Shown piece by piece: positions 15,770 to 25,409 of a stretch of DNA of 56,753 nucleotides. The notes beneath the pieces are model-generated. The model did not search any database. It was not told where the DNA came from and worked only from the letters and a program-made list of their open reading frames with translations. The position numbers were made by a program, and so were the translations under genes. Position 1 is the first letter of the stretch; every line of letters starts with the position of its first letter. Origin of the DNA: Oscillospiraceae bacterium (lineage in GTDB: Bacteria > Bacillota > Clostridia > UMGS1883 > UMGS1540); contig SVJY01000008.1 of assembly GCA_015068765.1 (NCBI GenBank), forward strand, positions 1 through 56,753, read 5' to 3'.

Positions 15770-17755
15770 TTATTTCTGCCGGGGAAAAAAGCATCCACGG
15801 GTGAAGGGGAAGGGGGACGGTGCTTCTGCCCGATACAGTGCCATAATTTCCTCCACTTCTCGCTTTGTTTCCGTGGTGAACCGGAGAACAAAGGCATGGG
15901 GACCGATGTCCCGTAGTGTGCTTAGCTTGTCCAGCATATACAGCGGTCGGGCATTGAGAACCTCATTGCGGTGGGGGTAGGCACAAAGCACGGGGAAAAC
16001 ATTTCCCTTTTCGTCGGTGAGGGGATAGAAATTTTTTCGCTCGTGGCAACGGTCATGCACCTGTGCTAAACAGTTTTCCATTGTCATCAGCGTGTGCCGA
16101 CCGTATATCATCACAGAAAGGGGACGGGGCTTGGGCATTTTTTGCAGCTGCGAGGCAAGTAATTCAGGGGACGCAATCAGCGATTCCATATCCGATAACT
16201 GTGCGCTCCGGCTGTTATATATATGAAGACCTGTGCCGCCATGGGGCAGAAGTCCCATTTCCCGACACAAAAGGCTTTGTCCGATCGTTTGACACATAAC
16301 ATGGCGTAGTCCGCCGTCCCGAAGCTTTTCAAGCTGTTTTTTAACCGGCTCCATTTCGCTGTCAAAAATAATCGTCGGTAAAATTGCCCCCACCGTTTCG
16401 CCCATAGCTTTCTCCATGGCAAAAAGGGGCAACCAAATAAAATCGGCCTGCAGAGAATCCGGAATTTGGCCGGGGGTTTGAAAAATACAGTGGGTTCCCG
16501 TTTTTTCTGCCGGGTGATGGGGGACGGAAAGGGATACCTTCTGTACGGAACGAACCGGTACAGCGGCTTTTTCCAGTGCGGCAAGTCCACTGCGTCGCAG
16601 GGCATTGAGGGAAGCGGCGGAAAGAAAGAGGTCCGGTGCCACATCTGCAGTGACGTGGGCTACGTAAGGTGTCCCGCCGGTTTTGGACAGGGACTTTTTG
16701 CAGTCTGCTTCCGTGACGGGGCGGTTTGTGGCTTTTTGCGGCGTATCACCGGTAACAGTGGCGGCATACACACCGTCAGAAAGCTGTAAGGCGATGGGCT
16801 TACCCTCGCACGCGGTCAGATGCATGGAAAGGGGGATTTTCTTTTCCGTCGAGAGAGGAACGGCAATTTCCTGGGAGGCACGCTTATCGGCTTCTGTTCG
16901 GTATCCGAACATCGTACGGCCCTTTTTGCCGGTGAAATAGCCGTCCGTAAAGCCTTGTCGTGAAAAGAGCCGGGCAAGGAAATCCATTTCCTCCCTTGTT
17001 GCCGCACGTCCCTCGTCCAGAAGCTGACGGTATACCGAAACAACGCCACGGACATAGTCCGGGGATTTCAGCCGCCCTTCAATCTTCAGCGAAGCAATGG
17101 GTAGAGACAGAAGCTCGGGGATGTGCTGTGCAAGACATAAATCATGCAGACTTAGTGCGTAGCCGTTTTGATACCGGTGTCGGCAGGGCTGTGCACAGGT
17201 GCCGCGATTTCCGCTTCGGCTTGCCAGCATACTGCTGAAATAGCATTGTCCCGAATAGGAAACGCAGAGCGCACCGTGGATAAACACTTCAATTTCAATG
17301 GGTGATTTCCGGATGAGCTCTTTAGAAAAGGCTTCCCGGGAAAGAACAACACGCTCCATTCCCAGTTCCTGTGCACGCACTATGCCATAGGCGTTGTGCA
17401 CCGTCATCTGGGTGCTGGCGTGAAGAGGAAGTGCCGGGACAGCGGCACGGAGAAGAGAGGCAGTACCGATATCCTGGACGATGACGGCATCGATACCGCT
17501 TTCGGCCAGAAAATAGGCATACGCATTCATTTCCGCAAGCTCCCGGTCGGAGAGAAGCGTGTTTAATGTCATATATACTTTTTTATGACGAAGATGACAA
17601 TACCGAACGGCGTCCCGTATTGCCTCCTCTGTAAAATTTTCCCCGCCAAGACGGGCATTATGCCGAGTGGGACCGAGATAAACCGCATCCGCACCGGCTT
17701 CTACTGCGGCCTGCAGTGCGGCAAAGGAGCCGGCAGGTGCTAAAAGTTCGTGCAT
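15770..17755 (-). CDS. U32 family peptidase (collagenase-like; 23S rRNA hydroxylation-type)
   Basis: A 661-residue protein of the U32 group. The N-terminal domain begins ELLAPAGSFAALQAAVEAGADAVYLGP, followed by the family block EVFIHGALCVSYSGQCYFSS and the Cys-rich CAQPCRHRY, which are the conserved features of U32 proteins, including RlhA-like RNA hydroxylation enzymes. The long C-terminal part corresponds to the DUF3656-like extension of the longer members. Whether the target is protein or rRNA is not settled by sequence; relatives were first annotated as proteases and later linked to RNA hydroxylation. The start at 17755 has GGAGG upstream. It follows the lipid kinase gene by 23 bases and is likely co-transcribed with it. 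Confidence 0.9.
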   Translation of the reverse strand: MHELLAPAGSFAALQAAVEAGADAVYLGPTRHNARLGGENFTEEAIRDAVRYCHLRHKKVYMTLNTLLSDRELAEMNAYAYFLAESGIDAVIVQDIGTASLLRAAVPALPLHASTQMTVHNAYGIVRAQELGMERVVLSREAFSKELIRKSPIEIEVFIHGALCVSYSGQCYFSSMLASRSGNRGTCAQPCRHRYQNGYALSLHDLCLAQHIPELLSLPIASLKIEGRLKSPDYVRGVVSVYRQLLDEGRAATREEMDFLARLFSRQGFTDGYFTGKKGRTMFGYRTEADKRASQEIAVPLSTEKKIPLSMHLTACEGKPIALQLSDGVYAATVTGDTPQKATNRPVTEADCKKSLSKTGGTPYVAHVTADVAPDLFLSAASLNALRRSGLAALEKAAVPVRSVQKVSLSVPHHPAEKTGTHCIFQTPGQIPDSLQADFIWLPLFAMEKAMGETVGAILPTIIFDSEMEPVKKQLEKLRDGGLRHVMCQTIGQSLLCREMGLLPHGGTGLHIYNSRSAQLSDMESLIASPELLASQLQKMPKPRPLSVMIYGRHTLMTMENCLAQVHDRCHERKNFYPLTDEKGNVFPVLCAYPHRNEVLNARPLYMLDKLSTLRDIGPHAFVLRFTTETKREVEEIMALYRAEAPSPFPFTRGCFFPRQK

Positions 17756-17778
17756 AATCGTTCCTCCAAAATATGGGT

Positions 17779-18657
17779 TTACAGATGCAAGCGGATAGCC
17801 TTGGGATGAATCTGTATATCCACCGTGTTACTGCCGGAATCGTATTCGCCGTCCAGTGACCATGGGACACCTTGTTCCATGGAGAATAGGGCACGCTTTG
17901 TTTTGATATAAGTAATATATTCAGGATTGTACTGCCGTCGTAGCAGTGAAAAAATGATTTGCTGGAAATCCATAACAGAACGGGGCATCGTAATCAGCAT
18001 AACCTCAAAAAGACCGTCATCGTAAGCGATATCGGCAGGGGAAAGACGCAAAAATCCGCCCAAAGTGGTTGCATTGGAAACGGCACCGAACACATAGTCG
18101 CCCCGGAAGGACCCTACATCTGTTTCCACAGACAACGTACAGGGACGGATACGTGGAAATTCTCGCATCGCTTCAAACAGGTACGCCATACGGCCGATTC
18201 TGTTTTTGCTTTCCTGCGGTGCTTTGTAGGAGGATTCTGTAAACGCCCCGAAGGAGGCCACATAGACAAAGAAACGATTGCCGAAGGAACCGATGTCAAC
18301 AGGAATGGCACGGTCTTTCTCAATCAGGGCAGCGGCATCGTGAATATCCCGGGGGATTCCAAGGCTTACGGCAAAATCATTTGTAGTACCACAAGGAATA
18401 AAGCCCAGCGTGGGAGGGTTTTCCAGTCGCATGAGGCCGTTCACCACATGGTGCAGCGTCCCGTCACCCCCGGCACAGATGACGGTATCATATAAAGAGG
18501 CACAAGATGCCACATACAGTTCAGTGGATGCTCCGTCGGTCGTATAATAGGTTGTTAGTGTGTGCGTGGAAAAGAGAGAAGGAATGTCATAGTTGTGTGC
18601 ACGCATTTTCCCGGCAATCGGATTCAGAACTAAAAGAATTTTTTTGCGTAAGGACAC
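17779..18657 (-). CDS. Diacylglycerol/lipid kinase family protein (YegS/BmrU-type)
   Basis: A 292-residue lipid kinase with the DAGK catalytic domain. LLVLNPIAGK (8-17) begins the first strand-loop, GGDGT (63-67) is the nucleotide-binding signature, and FIPCGTTNDFA is the second conserved loop. No membrane segment; the enzyme would act at the inner face of the membrane on diacylglycerol or undecaprenol-like lipids. The start is GTG at 18657 with a full GGAGG 8 bases upstream. It probably shares a transcript with the U32 peptidase gene downstream. Substrate not predictable. Confidence 0.9.
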   Translation of the reverse strand: MSLRKKILLVLNPIAGKMRAHNYDIPSLFSTHTLTTYYTTDGASTELYVASCASLYDTVICAGGDGTLHHVVNGLMRLENPPTLGFIPCGTTNDFAVSLGIPRDIHDAAALIEKDRAIPVDIGSFGNRFFVYVASFGAFTESSYKAPQESKNRIGRMAYLFEAMREFPRIRPCTLSVETDVGSFRGDYVFGAVSNATTLGGFLRLSPADIAYDDGLFEVMLITMPRSVMDFQQIIFSLLRRQYNPEYITYIKTKRALFSMEQGVPWSLDGEYDSGSNTVDIQIHPKAIRLHL

Positions 18658-18725
18658 AGCTTTCCTCCTTGTTTATAAAAAAGTTTACGTATTCCGACTT
18701 TCCCCCAAGATTTTCAGAAAAGAAA

Positions 18726-19034
18726 AAGGGGCTGCTGCATTTAGCGCCGACCGTTCAAAGGCAGGAAACGATTAGTTTTTGGCTTTTATTAAAAATACAA
18801 GTAAGTGTTTTAGAAAGAATAAGTTTTGCGAATTTCTTCGCTTATTTGTCTTTGAACTACGAACAAACCGAACCACTCGGCGTACCTACGTACGCCGTCG
18901 GGCAATGGTCAAATGCGGATACATCCGCATTTCCCTTTGGTTTGTCCGTTCTGCATCTAAATCCACTCAGCCCAAAATCAAAAGGGGATGTAGTCAACCT
19001 GATTTAAAAAATCGTTTTGCTACACCCCCCCTTT
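18726..19034. repeat. Dispersed repeat, copy B (long form)
   Basis: A 309-bp intergenic element between prs and the lipid kinase, matching copy A (2031-2185) in inverted orientation. End segments are GGGGCTGCTGCATTTAGCGCC (18727 on) and the block ending GTTTTGCTACACCCCCC (19014-19030). The middle shares GGTTTGTCCGTTCTGCATC and the palindrome AAATGCGGAT/ATCCGCATTT (18911-18932). Copy B carries about 148 bp not present in A (roughly 18763-18910), including a perfect CGGCGTAC/GTACGCCG palindrome at 18878-18897. No gene is encoded. The outer motif TGTAGCAAAACGA is shared with the MITE at 46132-46292, suggesting a common transposase recognises them. Confidence 0.75.
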
Positions 19035-19051
19035 ATGAACACATATGGGTG

Positions 19052-20065
19052 CTACGCAAACATAGGGCTGACAGAAATATCAGCGTATATACGTTTAATA
19101 GCCTCTGCGAAAATATCAGCCACAGACAGCACATGAATCTTATCCAGCATTTTATCCGGCGTGAGTGCAATGGTGTCCAGTACAAGAAGCTCACGAATAG
19201 GTGATTTTTCAATTCTTTCCAGTGCCGGACCGGACAGTACGGGATGTGTACAGCATGCATAAATTCCCTTTGCACCACGGTCCATAAGTGCCTGTGCACC
19301 GTTTGTAATTGTACCCGCGGTATCAATCATATCATCTACCAAAATAATTGTTTTATCCTTAATATCGCCAATAATATTCATAACCTCGGCAACATTAGCC
19401 CGGGGTCTTCTCTTATCAATAATTGCAATGGGAACATTGAGACGCTGTGCAAATTTCCGGGCACGTGTAACACTGCCGAAGTCCGGAGAGACAACGACAA
19501 CATCGTCCATATGATCTGCAAACTTGTTTACATAATAGGGAGCCAGCTTGGCAAAACCAAGCAGATGATCTACGGGGATATTAAAGAAGCCCTGGATTTG
19601 TGCCGCGTGAAGATCCATGGTGAGCACTCTGTCTGCACCGGCAGTTTCGATAAGGTCAGCCACCAGTTTTGCAGAAATCGGGTCACGAGCCTTGGCTTTC
19701 CGATCCTGTCGGGCATAGCCGTAATAGGGAATAACGGCAGTAATGCGACCGGCGGAGGCACGCTTGAAGGCATCGATCATGATTAAAAGCTCCATGAGAT
19801 TATCATTCACGGGATCGCAAGTAGACTGTACCACGAAAACATCGGAACCGCGTACAGTTTCATTGATATTTACAAAAATCTCACCGTCACTGAATTTGCC
19901 GACTTCCGATTTGCCAAGGGAAATCTCGCCTACATGCATACCGTTGCCTGCAGAATTCAGTCTATGCTCCGCAACCTTTTTCTTCAGCTCTGCAACAATA
20001 TCGGCTGCAAGCTTCGCATTGGAATTTGCAGTGAAAATTTTAATGTCGTTTCCGTGGGTTATCAT
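19052..20065 (-). CDS. prs: Ribose-phosphate pyrophosphokinase
   Basis: A 337-residue PRPP synthase that makes phosphoribosyl pyrophosphate from ribose 5-phosphate and ATP for purine, pyrimidine, NAD, His and Trp pathways. Typical blocks: [21 protein letters not shown], the flexible-loop and ATP site [36 protein letters not shown], and the PRPP loop [13 protein letters not shown]. The protein is some 20 residues longer than the usual 315, mainly at the N-terminus and within the first third. The start at 20065 follows GGAGCG. It has its own promoter (20099-20127). It serves the de novo purine and salvage genes elsewhere in the window. Confidence 0.95.
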   Translation of the reverse strand: MITHGNDIKIFTANSNAKLAADIVAELKKKVAEHRLNSAGNGMHVGEISLGKSEVGKFSDGEIFVNINETVRGSDVFVVQSTCDPVNDNLMELLIMIDAFKRASAGRITAVIPYYGYARQDRKAKARDPISAKLVADLIETAGADRVLTMDLHAAQIQGFFNIPVDHLLGFAKLAPYYVNKFADHMDDVVVVSPDFGSVTRARKFAQRLNVPIAIIDKRRPRANVAEVMNIIGDIKDKTIILVDDMIDTAGTITNGAQALMDRGAKGIYACCTHPVLSGPALERIEKSPIRELLVLDTIALTPDKMLDKIHVLSVADIFAEAIKRIYADISVSPMFA

Positions 20066-20098
20066 CCGTATATCGCTCCTCTTTCTTTTACTGCATAT

Positions 20099-20127
20099 AT
20101 TTTACATCATTTTTGGAAAAAAAGCAA
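20099..20127 (-). promoter_or_regulatory. Promoter of prs
   Basis: On the minus strand TTGCTT (20127-20122) and TAAAAT (20104-20099) are 17 bases apart, about 33 bases before the prs start. It lies between the end of trmFO and prs, so prs can be expressed independently of the upstream operon. Confidence 0.65.
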
Positions 20128-20146
20128 GACTATATTTACGAAATTT

Positions 20147-21436
20147 TTAAAATTTTTCCGTAAGCTGTGCAAGGGAACGCCGGGAAAGGGCAAGATAGCG
20201 TTCGTGCTTATCCCGGATTCGTGTGGGAAGAGGCGGTAAAATACCGAAATTTGCGTTCATGGGTTGGAAGTCACCACAAGCAGAATCGGAGATATAGCGG
20301 CTCAGCGCCCCCAGCATGGTTTCCGGTGGCAGTATAACGGTTTCCTGTCCGTTGCCTCGCCGTGCGGCGTTGATGCCTGCCATAATACCGGAAGCGGCAG
20401 ATTCCATATACCCTTCTACGCCCGTAATCTGTCCGGCAAAGAAGATGTCCGGCCAAAGGCGGAGAGAAAAGTCGCCGGAAAGTACTTCGGGGGAACGGAT
20501 AAAGCTGTTTCGGTGCATAACGCCATAGCGGACAAACTCCGCGTTTTTCAGAGCAGGGATCATGGAGAAGACCCGTTTCTGCTCGCCCCACTTTAAATTT
20601 GTTTGGAAGCCCACAAGGTTATAAAGCGTACCCTCTCGGTTATCCTGTCGCAATTGCACCACGGCAAAGGGACGCTTGTCGTCTTTGGGGTTTCGCAGTC
20701 CTACCGGTCTGAGAGGACCGTACAAAAGCGTGTCTCGACCACGGGCGGCCATAACCTCCACGGGCATACAGCCTTCAAATACCTTCACAGTATCCGCTTC
20801 GTGGAGTGGGGCACGCTCCGCCGTGATAAGGGCGGCATAGAAGGCGTCGTATTCCGCTTCGGTCATGGGGCAGTTTATGTAGTCATCATCGCCCCGTCCG
20901 TACCGTGCGGCAAAAAAGGCGTTTTCCATATCGATACTGCTCCGCTCCACAATGGGGGCGGCGGCATCGTAAAACCGTAAGGTATCACCGCAAAGCGTGC
21001 GGATTTCCTCGGCAAGTGCACCGTCGGTCAGCGGTCCGGTGGCAATAATGGTAATCCCGTCCCGGGGCAGAGCCGTCACTTCCTCACGCAAAACCGTAAT
21101 GCCGGGATGCGTGGAAATCAGACGGGTTACTTCTTTAGCAAAAAGCGTCCTGTCCACTGCCAGAGCACCGCCTGCCGGAACAGAGGTTACCTTTGCCGCC
21201 ATCAGTGTACAGGAGCCTAAAATTTCCATTTCCGCTTTTAGGAGCCCACCGGCAGAATCCAGCCGGGAGGCCTTTAAGGAATTACTGCAAACAAGCTCGC
21301 ACAAATCCTCCATGGAATGTGCCGGGGAATACCGGTGTGGCTTCATTTCGTGCAGAACCACTTCCGCCCCGCGGCTTGCAGCGGCATAGGCGGCCTCACA
21401 GCCTGCAAGACCGCCACCGATTACATGAATTTGCAT
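20147..21436 (-). CDS. trmFO: Folate-dependent tRNA (uracil-54-C5)-methyltransferase
   Basis: A 429-residue flavoprotein that makes ribothymidine at U54 of tRNA from methylenetetrahydrofolate and FADH2. The FAD-binding motif lies at the N-terminus (HVIGGGLAGCEAAYAAASRGAEV), then the MKPHRYSPAHSMEDLCELVC segment with the family's catalytic cysteine region, and YVNCP-like DDYINCPMTEAEYDAF. Near the end is FFAGQITGVEGYMESAASG. The ATG at 21436 was chosen because AAGGAG stands 8 bases upstream; the frame runs nine codons further back. It starts 2 bases after topA stops, the common topA-trmFO order in Firmicutes. Confidence 0.95.
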   Translation of the reverse strand: MQIHVIGGGLAGCEAAYAAASRGAEVVLHEMKPHRYSPAHSMEDLCELVCSNSLKASRLDSAGGLLKAEMEILGSCTLMAAKVTSVPAGGALAVDRTLFAKEVTRLISTHPGITVLREEVTALPRDGITIIATGPLTDGALAEEIRTLCGDTLRFYDAAAPIVERSSIDMENAFFAARYGRGDDDYINCPMTEAEYDAFYAALITAERAPLHEADTVKVFEGCMPVEVMAARGRDTLLYGPLRPVGLRNPKDDKRPFAVVQLRQDNREGTLYNLVGFQTNLKWGEQKRVFSMIPALKNAEFVRYGVMHRNSFIRSPEVLSGDFSLRLWPDIFFAGQITGVEGYMESAASGIMAGINAARRGNGQETVILPPETMLGALSRYISDSACGDFQPMNANFGILPPLPTRIRDKHERYLALSRRSLAQLTEKF

Positions 21437-21438
21437 GT

Positions 21439-23508
21439 TTATTTCTCCTTGGTCTTTCCGCATTCCCGGTTGGAGCAGTCCACAACGGTGCTTCGCCCGC
21501 GTTTTTTAGAAACGAGAGGACTGCCGCATTTGGGGCACAATTCTCCGGTGGGTTTATCCCAAAGAACAACCTGACAGGTATCACTGTTTTCACAGGCGTA
21601 GAAAATACGTCCCTTCTTAGAACGGCGTTCCAGCACCTTGCCGCCGCATTTCGGGCAGGGCGTGCCGATGTCCGTAACAATGGGCTTTGCATTCCGACAT
21701 TCGGGGAAGCCGGGGCAAGCCAGGAACTTTCCGAACCGTCCCATTTTATATACCATGTTTCTGCCGCATTTATCACAAATGACATCAGAGACCTCGTCTG
21801 TAAGGGAAACCTTGCCAATGGCGGCATCTGCCTTTTCAAGCGTTTCGGCAAAGGGCGTATAGAAATCCTGCATAATTTGCACCCAGTTTTCTGTACCCTC
21901 CTCCACACGGTCCAGCTGTTCCTCCATATCGGCGGTAAATTCCACGTTGATGAGCGTGCCGAAGTGCTCGGTCATCAGGTCTGTAGTCACATAGCCCAGT
22001 TCGGTGGGCATAAACAGCTTCTTTTCCCGCACAACATAGCCACGGTTTAAGATGGTGGAAATGGTGGGGGCATAGGTGCTGGGCCGCCCGATACCCTTTT
22101 CCTCCATGGCACGAATCAGAGCACCTTCCGTATACCGGGAGGGCGGTTCTGTAAAGTTTTGCTGTTTTTCAAGCTTTTTCAGCGTGAGACTGTCACCGAC
22201 ACGAAGAGAGGGCATATCTGTCGATTCCTCTTCGTTCTCCGCTTCCGTTTTGTATACGGACTCAAAGCCGGGGAATTTCACCTTGGCAAAAGAAGCCTTG
22301 AAAAGATAGTTCCCGGCGGTAATATCTGTCTGCAAAGTGTTATAAATGGCATCGGCCATCTGGCTTGCCATAAACCGTTCCCAAATTAACTTATACAGCT
22401 TGTACTGCTCCGAAGTTAAATCCTTTTTTGCGATTTCAGGCGTAATTTCAATATGGGTGGGGCGGATGGCTTCGTGGGCATCCTGTGCCGCGGCACGGCT
22501 TTTATAGGCTCTGGGGCTCAAAGGGGCATACTCTGCGCCGTAACGACTACGGATAAAAGAAAGTGCCGCAGTGGAGGCTTCAGCAGAAATACGGAGCGAG
22601 TCGGTACGCATATAGGTGATAAGACCGACAGTGCCGTAGCCCTCAATATCCACGCCTTCATAAAGAATCTGGGCGGCGGACATGGTTTTACGGGATGTAT
22701 AATTCAGCCGGCGTGCCGCTTCCTGTTGCATGGTACTGGTGGTGAAGGGAGGTGCAGGCGATTTTTTGCGTTCGTCATATTTGGCGGTAGACACCTGAAA
22801 AGCACTGTCTTGCAGTTCGGCGAAGATGGTATCTGCCGTCTTCGCATCGCGAATGGTGAACTTTTTGCCGTTTTTGCCGTGGAATTTCACTTTAAAAGCG
22901 TGGGCATCCTTTCCCTTCAGCTGGGCATTGATTGTCCAGTATTCATCGGGGATAAACTGCTCAATTTCTCGTTCACGTTCCACCACAAGACGGGTGACTA
23001 CGGACTGTACACGACCGGCAGAAAGCCCTTTTTTTACCTTACGCCAAAGTAGGGGGCTAAGCTTATAGCCTACAATACGGTCTAAAACGCGGCGTGCCTG
23101 TTGTGCGTCCACTAAATCCAGGTTGATGGGATGCGGGTCCTTTACAGCGGCTTTCAAAACGTCCTTCGTGATTTCATTGAAGGTGATACGGCATTTTGAC
23201 GTAGGGTCAAGACCGAGAATATGTGCCAGATGCCAGGAAATGGCTTCGCCCTCTCGGTCAGGGTCAGTGGCGAGGAAGACATGCTCTGCCGCTTTGGCTT
23301 CTTTTTTTAAGGTTGCCAGAAGGTCCCCCTTTCCGCGAATGGTAATGTATCGGGGTTCAAAATTATTCTCTACATCTATGCCGAGCTGACTTTTCGGCAG
23401 ATCCCGCAAATGGCCGAAGGAAGCAACGACATTATAGTCCCTTCCCAGATACTTTTTAATTGTTTTTGCCTTGGCAGGAGATTCCACAATGATCAAATTT
23501 TTTGCCAT
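21439..23508 (-). CDS. topA: DNA topoisomerase I
   Basis: A 689-residue type IA topoisomerase that relaxes negative supercoils. The Toprim domain begins LIIVESPAKAKTIKKYLG, with the acidic ATDPDREGEAISWH metal site; the catalytic tyrosine is in GLITYMRTDS. The C-terminus has three four-Cys zinc ribbons: CDKCGRN...CPGFPEC, CPKCGGK...CENSDTC and CPKCGSP...CSNREC. Full length for the family. The start at 23508 has AAAGGA 8 bases upstream. It is the first gene of the topA-trmFO pair, 71 bases after uvrC; the intervening sequence is AT-rich with T runs and may include a weak terminator and promoter. Confidence 0.96.
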   Translation of the reverse strand: MAKNLIIVESPAKAKTIKKYLGRDYNVVASFGHLRDLPKSQLGIDVENNFEPRYITIRGKGDLLATLKKEAKAAEHVFLATDPDREGEAISWHLAHILGLDPTSKCRITFNEITKDVLKAAVKDPHPINLDLVDAQQARRVLDRIVGYKLSPLLWRKVKKGLSAGRVQSVVTRLVVEREREIEQFIPDEYWTINAQLKGKDAHAFKVKFHGKNGKKFTIRDAKTADTIFAELQDSAFQVSTAKYDERKKSPAPPFTTSTMQQEAARRLNYTSRKTMSAAQILYEGVDIEGYGTVGLITYMRTDSLRISAEASTAALSFIRSRYGAEYAPLSPRAYKSRAAAQDAHEAIRPTHIEITPEIAKKDLTSEQYKLYKLIWERFMASQMADAIYNTLQTDITAGNYLFKASFAKVKFPGFESVYKTEAENEEESTDMPSLRVGDSLTLKKLEKQQNFTEPPSRYTEGALIRAMEEKGIGRPSTYAPTISTILNRGYVVREKKLFMPTELGYVTTDLMTEHFGTLINVEFTADMEEQLDRVEEGTENWVQIMQDFYTPFAETLEKADAAIGKVSLTDEVSDVICDKCGRNMVYKMGRFGKFLACPGFPECRNAKPIVTDIGTPCPKCGGKVLERRSKKGRIFYACENSDTCQVVLWDKPTGELCPKCGSPLVSKKRGRSTVVDCSNRECGKTKEK

Positions 23509-23579
23509 GATGATTTCCTTTCTGTGTTCTTCTTTTTTTACAGTATCACAGATAAAGCCTGTTTGTAAAGAGTTTTTTA

Positions 23580-25409
23580 TTATTTTTTGTTTTTTTCTTT
23601 AAAATAAGCATAAATATTTTCCGCAGTTGTCCGATCAATGCCCTTGACCTCTGCCAGTTTTTCGGCGGTAGCTTCCCGGATGGCGGTGATGGATTTGAAG
23701 TGGGTCATAAGTGCCTTTTTCTTTGCCGGGCCTACACCCCGTATGCCGTCCAGCTCTCCGGCGAAGGTTTTTTTCGTGCGGAGATTTTTGTGGTAGGAAA
23801 TTGCAAACCGGTGTGCCTCGTCTTGTATGAGCGTCACAAGCCGAAAGGCGGCACTGCCCGGTGTAAGGCTCACCGTACCGTCGCTGTGAATGAGCCCCCG
23901 GGTACGGTGACGGTCATCCTTCACCATGCCCAAAACGGGAATGGAAATGGCGAGCCGCTCCAAAATCTCCTCGGCGGCGTGCACATGACCGAGACCACCG
24001 TCTACTAAAATCAGATCCGGCGGTGCGGAAAAGCCGGAATCCGCACCGTGATATCGGAGAAACCGACGGGAGAGTACTTCCTTCATGCAGTCATAGTCAT
24101 TGGAGCCGATGATATACTTGATTTTAAATCGCTTGTATTCTGCCGGTGCTTTTTTCCCATTCAGAAAAACAACCATAGAGCCGACGTTTTCACTGCCGCC
24201 GGTATTAGAAATGTCATAAGCTTCAATCCGCACAGGCGGCTTTTCCATGCCGATTTCTTCCTGTAGGTCGGAAAGGGCACGGTCCCGGTTGGTTTTTCGC
24301 AGTTCATCGATCTTAAAGGTTTCCAATGCGTGGGCACAGTTTTTGGCGGCCATATCGCAAAGCTGGCGGAGTTCGCCCCGTTGGGGCGTATGCATATGAA
24401 CGGTTTTCTCTCTTTTTTCTGTCAGCCAAGCCGCCAGCTCGGTGGCATCCGGCAGGGGGAGGGCGGTATACACTTGTGACGGTACCGCAACGTCCCGGCT
24501 GTAATACGCCTGCACAAAATCTGCCAGCGTTTCTGCATCCGAAGCATAAAGACCACCGCTTTCTCTATATAGGCGGCTTCCGAGAAGCTTTCCGCCCCGT
24601 ATAAAGAAAACGGCAAAGACAGCCAAATCTTCTTCCAATGCCAGGGCAAAAATATCTGCGTCCTTTTTACCGGTAATCACCTTCTGCTGTTTGGCAATGC
24701 GGCGAATACCTTCTATTTTATCCCGGTAGGCGGCCGCTGCTTCAAAGGCAAGGTCGGTGGCGGCCTCCTCCATTTTTTCTTCCAGCTCTCGGATAAGACG
24801 GGTATGGTCACCGTTTAAAAAACGAGTTATTTCTTCAAAAGTTTTCCGGTAAGCTTCTACCGGAATTTGCCCGGTACAGGGAGCACTGCATCGATGCATG
24901 GCATGGTAGAGGCAGGGACGGGTTCTGCCGATTTCTGCCGGAAATTTTTTATTACAGTGTTGAATGGAAAAAATTCGCCGCACAACGTCCAGGGTTTCGT
25001 ACACTACCGCACTGCTGGGATAAGGTCCAAAGTACTGGGCTCCGTCTGCTTCCTTTTTCCTTGCAAGCGTAATACGGGGATAGTCCTCCGCTGTAATCTT
25101 TATAAAAGGATACCCCTTGTCGTCCTTCAGCAGAATATTATACCGGGGCTTGTGCGTTTTTATAAGGTTACTTTCCAAACACAGTGCCTCAAACTCCGTG
25201 TCGGTGAGAATGTACTCAAAATCTTCGATTTTTTCAATCATTGCCGCAACCTTGGGCGTATGATTTGTTCCATGAAAGTATTGCCGGACGCGATTTTTCA
25301 GAATCTTCGCTTTGCCGACATAAATAATGGTTCCGTCGGCGTCTCGCATAATGTAAACGCCGGGGGAATCGGGCAGTGTTTTCAGTTTGGAAGTAATTCG
25401 TTCATTCAT
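23580..25409 (-). CDS. uvrC: Excinuclease ABC subunit C
   Basis: A 609-residue nucleotide-excision-repair nuclease that cuts on both sides of a DNA lesion within the UvrABC system. Domains in order: GIY-YIG (SPGVYIMRDADGTIIYVGKA), a Cys-rich segment (RPCLYHAMHRCSAPCTG), UVR motif, RNase H-like nuclease (VRIEAYDISNTGGSENVGSM; DLILVDGGLGHVHAA), and helix-hairpin-helix repeats (LDGIRGVGPAKKKALMTHF). Length is normal. Its ATG overlaps the stop of the upstream M20 peptidase gene (ATGA), giving translational coupling. No uvrA or uvrB is in the window. Confidence 0.96.
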   Translation of the reverse strand: MNERITSKLKTLPDSPGVYIMRDADGTIIYVGKAKILKNRVRQYFHGTNHTPKVAAMIEKIEDFEYILTDTEFEALCLESNLIKTHKPRYNILLKDDKGYPFIKITAEDYPRITLARKKEADGAQYFGPYPSSAVVYETLDVVRRIFSIQHCNKKFPAEIGRTRPCLYHAMHRCSAPCTGQIPVEAYRKTFEEITRFLNGDHTRLIRELEEKMEEAATDLAFEAAAAYRDKIEGIRRIAKQQKVITGKKDADIFALALEEDLAVFAVFFIRGGKLLGSRLYRESGGLYASDAETLADFVQAYYSRDVAVPSQVYTALPLPDATELAAWLTEKREKTVHMHTPQRGELRQLCDMAAKNCAHALETFKIDELRKTNRDRALSDLQEEIGMEKPPVRIEAYDISNTGGSENVGSMVVFLNGKKAPAEYKRFKIKYIIGSNDYDCMKEVLSRRFLRYHGADSGFSAPPDLILVDGGLGHVHAAEEILERLAISIPVLGMVKDDRHRTRGLIHSDGTVSLTPGSAAFRLVTLIQDEAHRFAISYHKNLRTKKTFAGELDGIRGVGPAKKKALMTHFKSITAIREATAEKLAEVKGIDRTTAENIYAYFKEKNKK

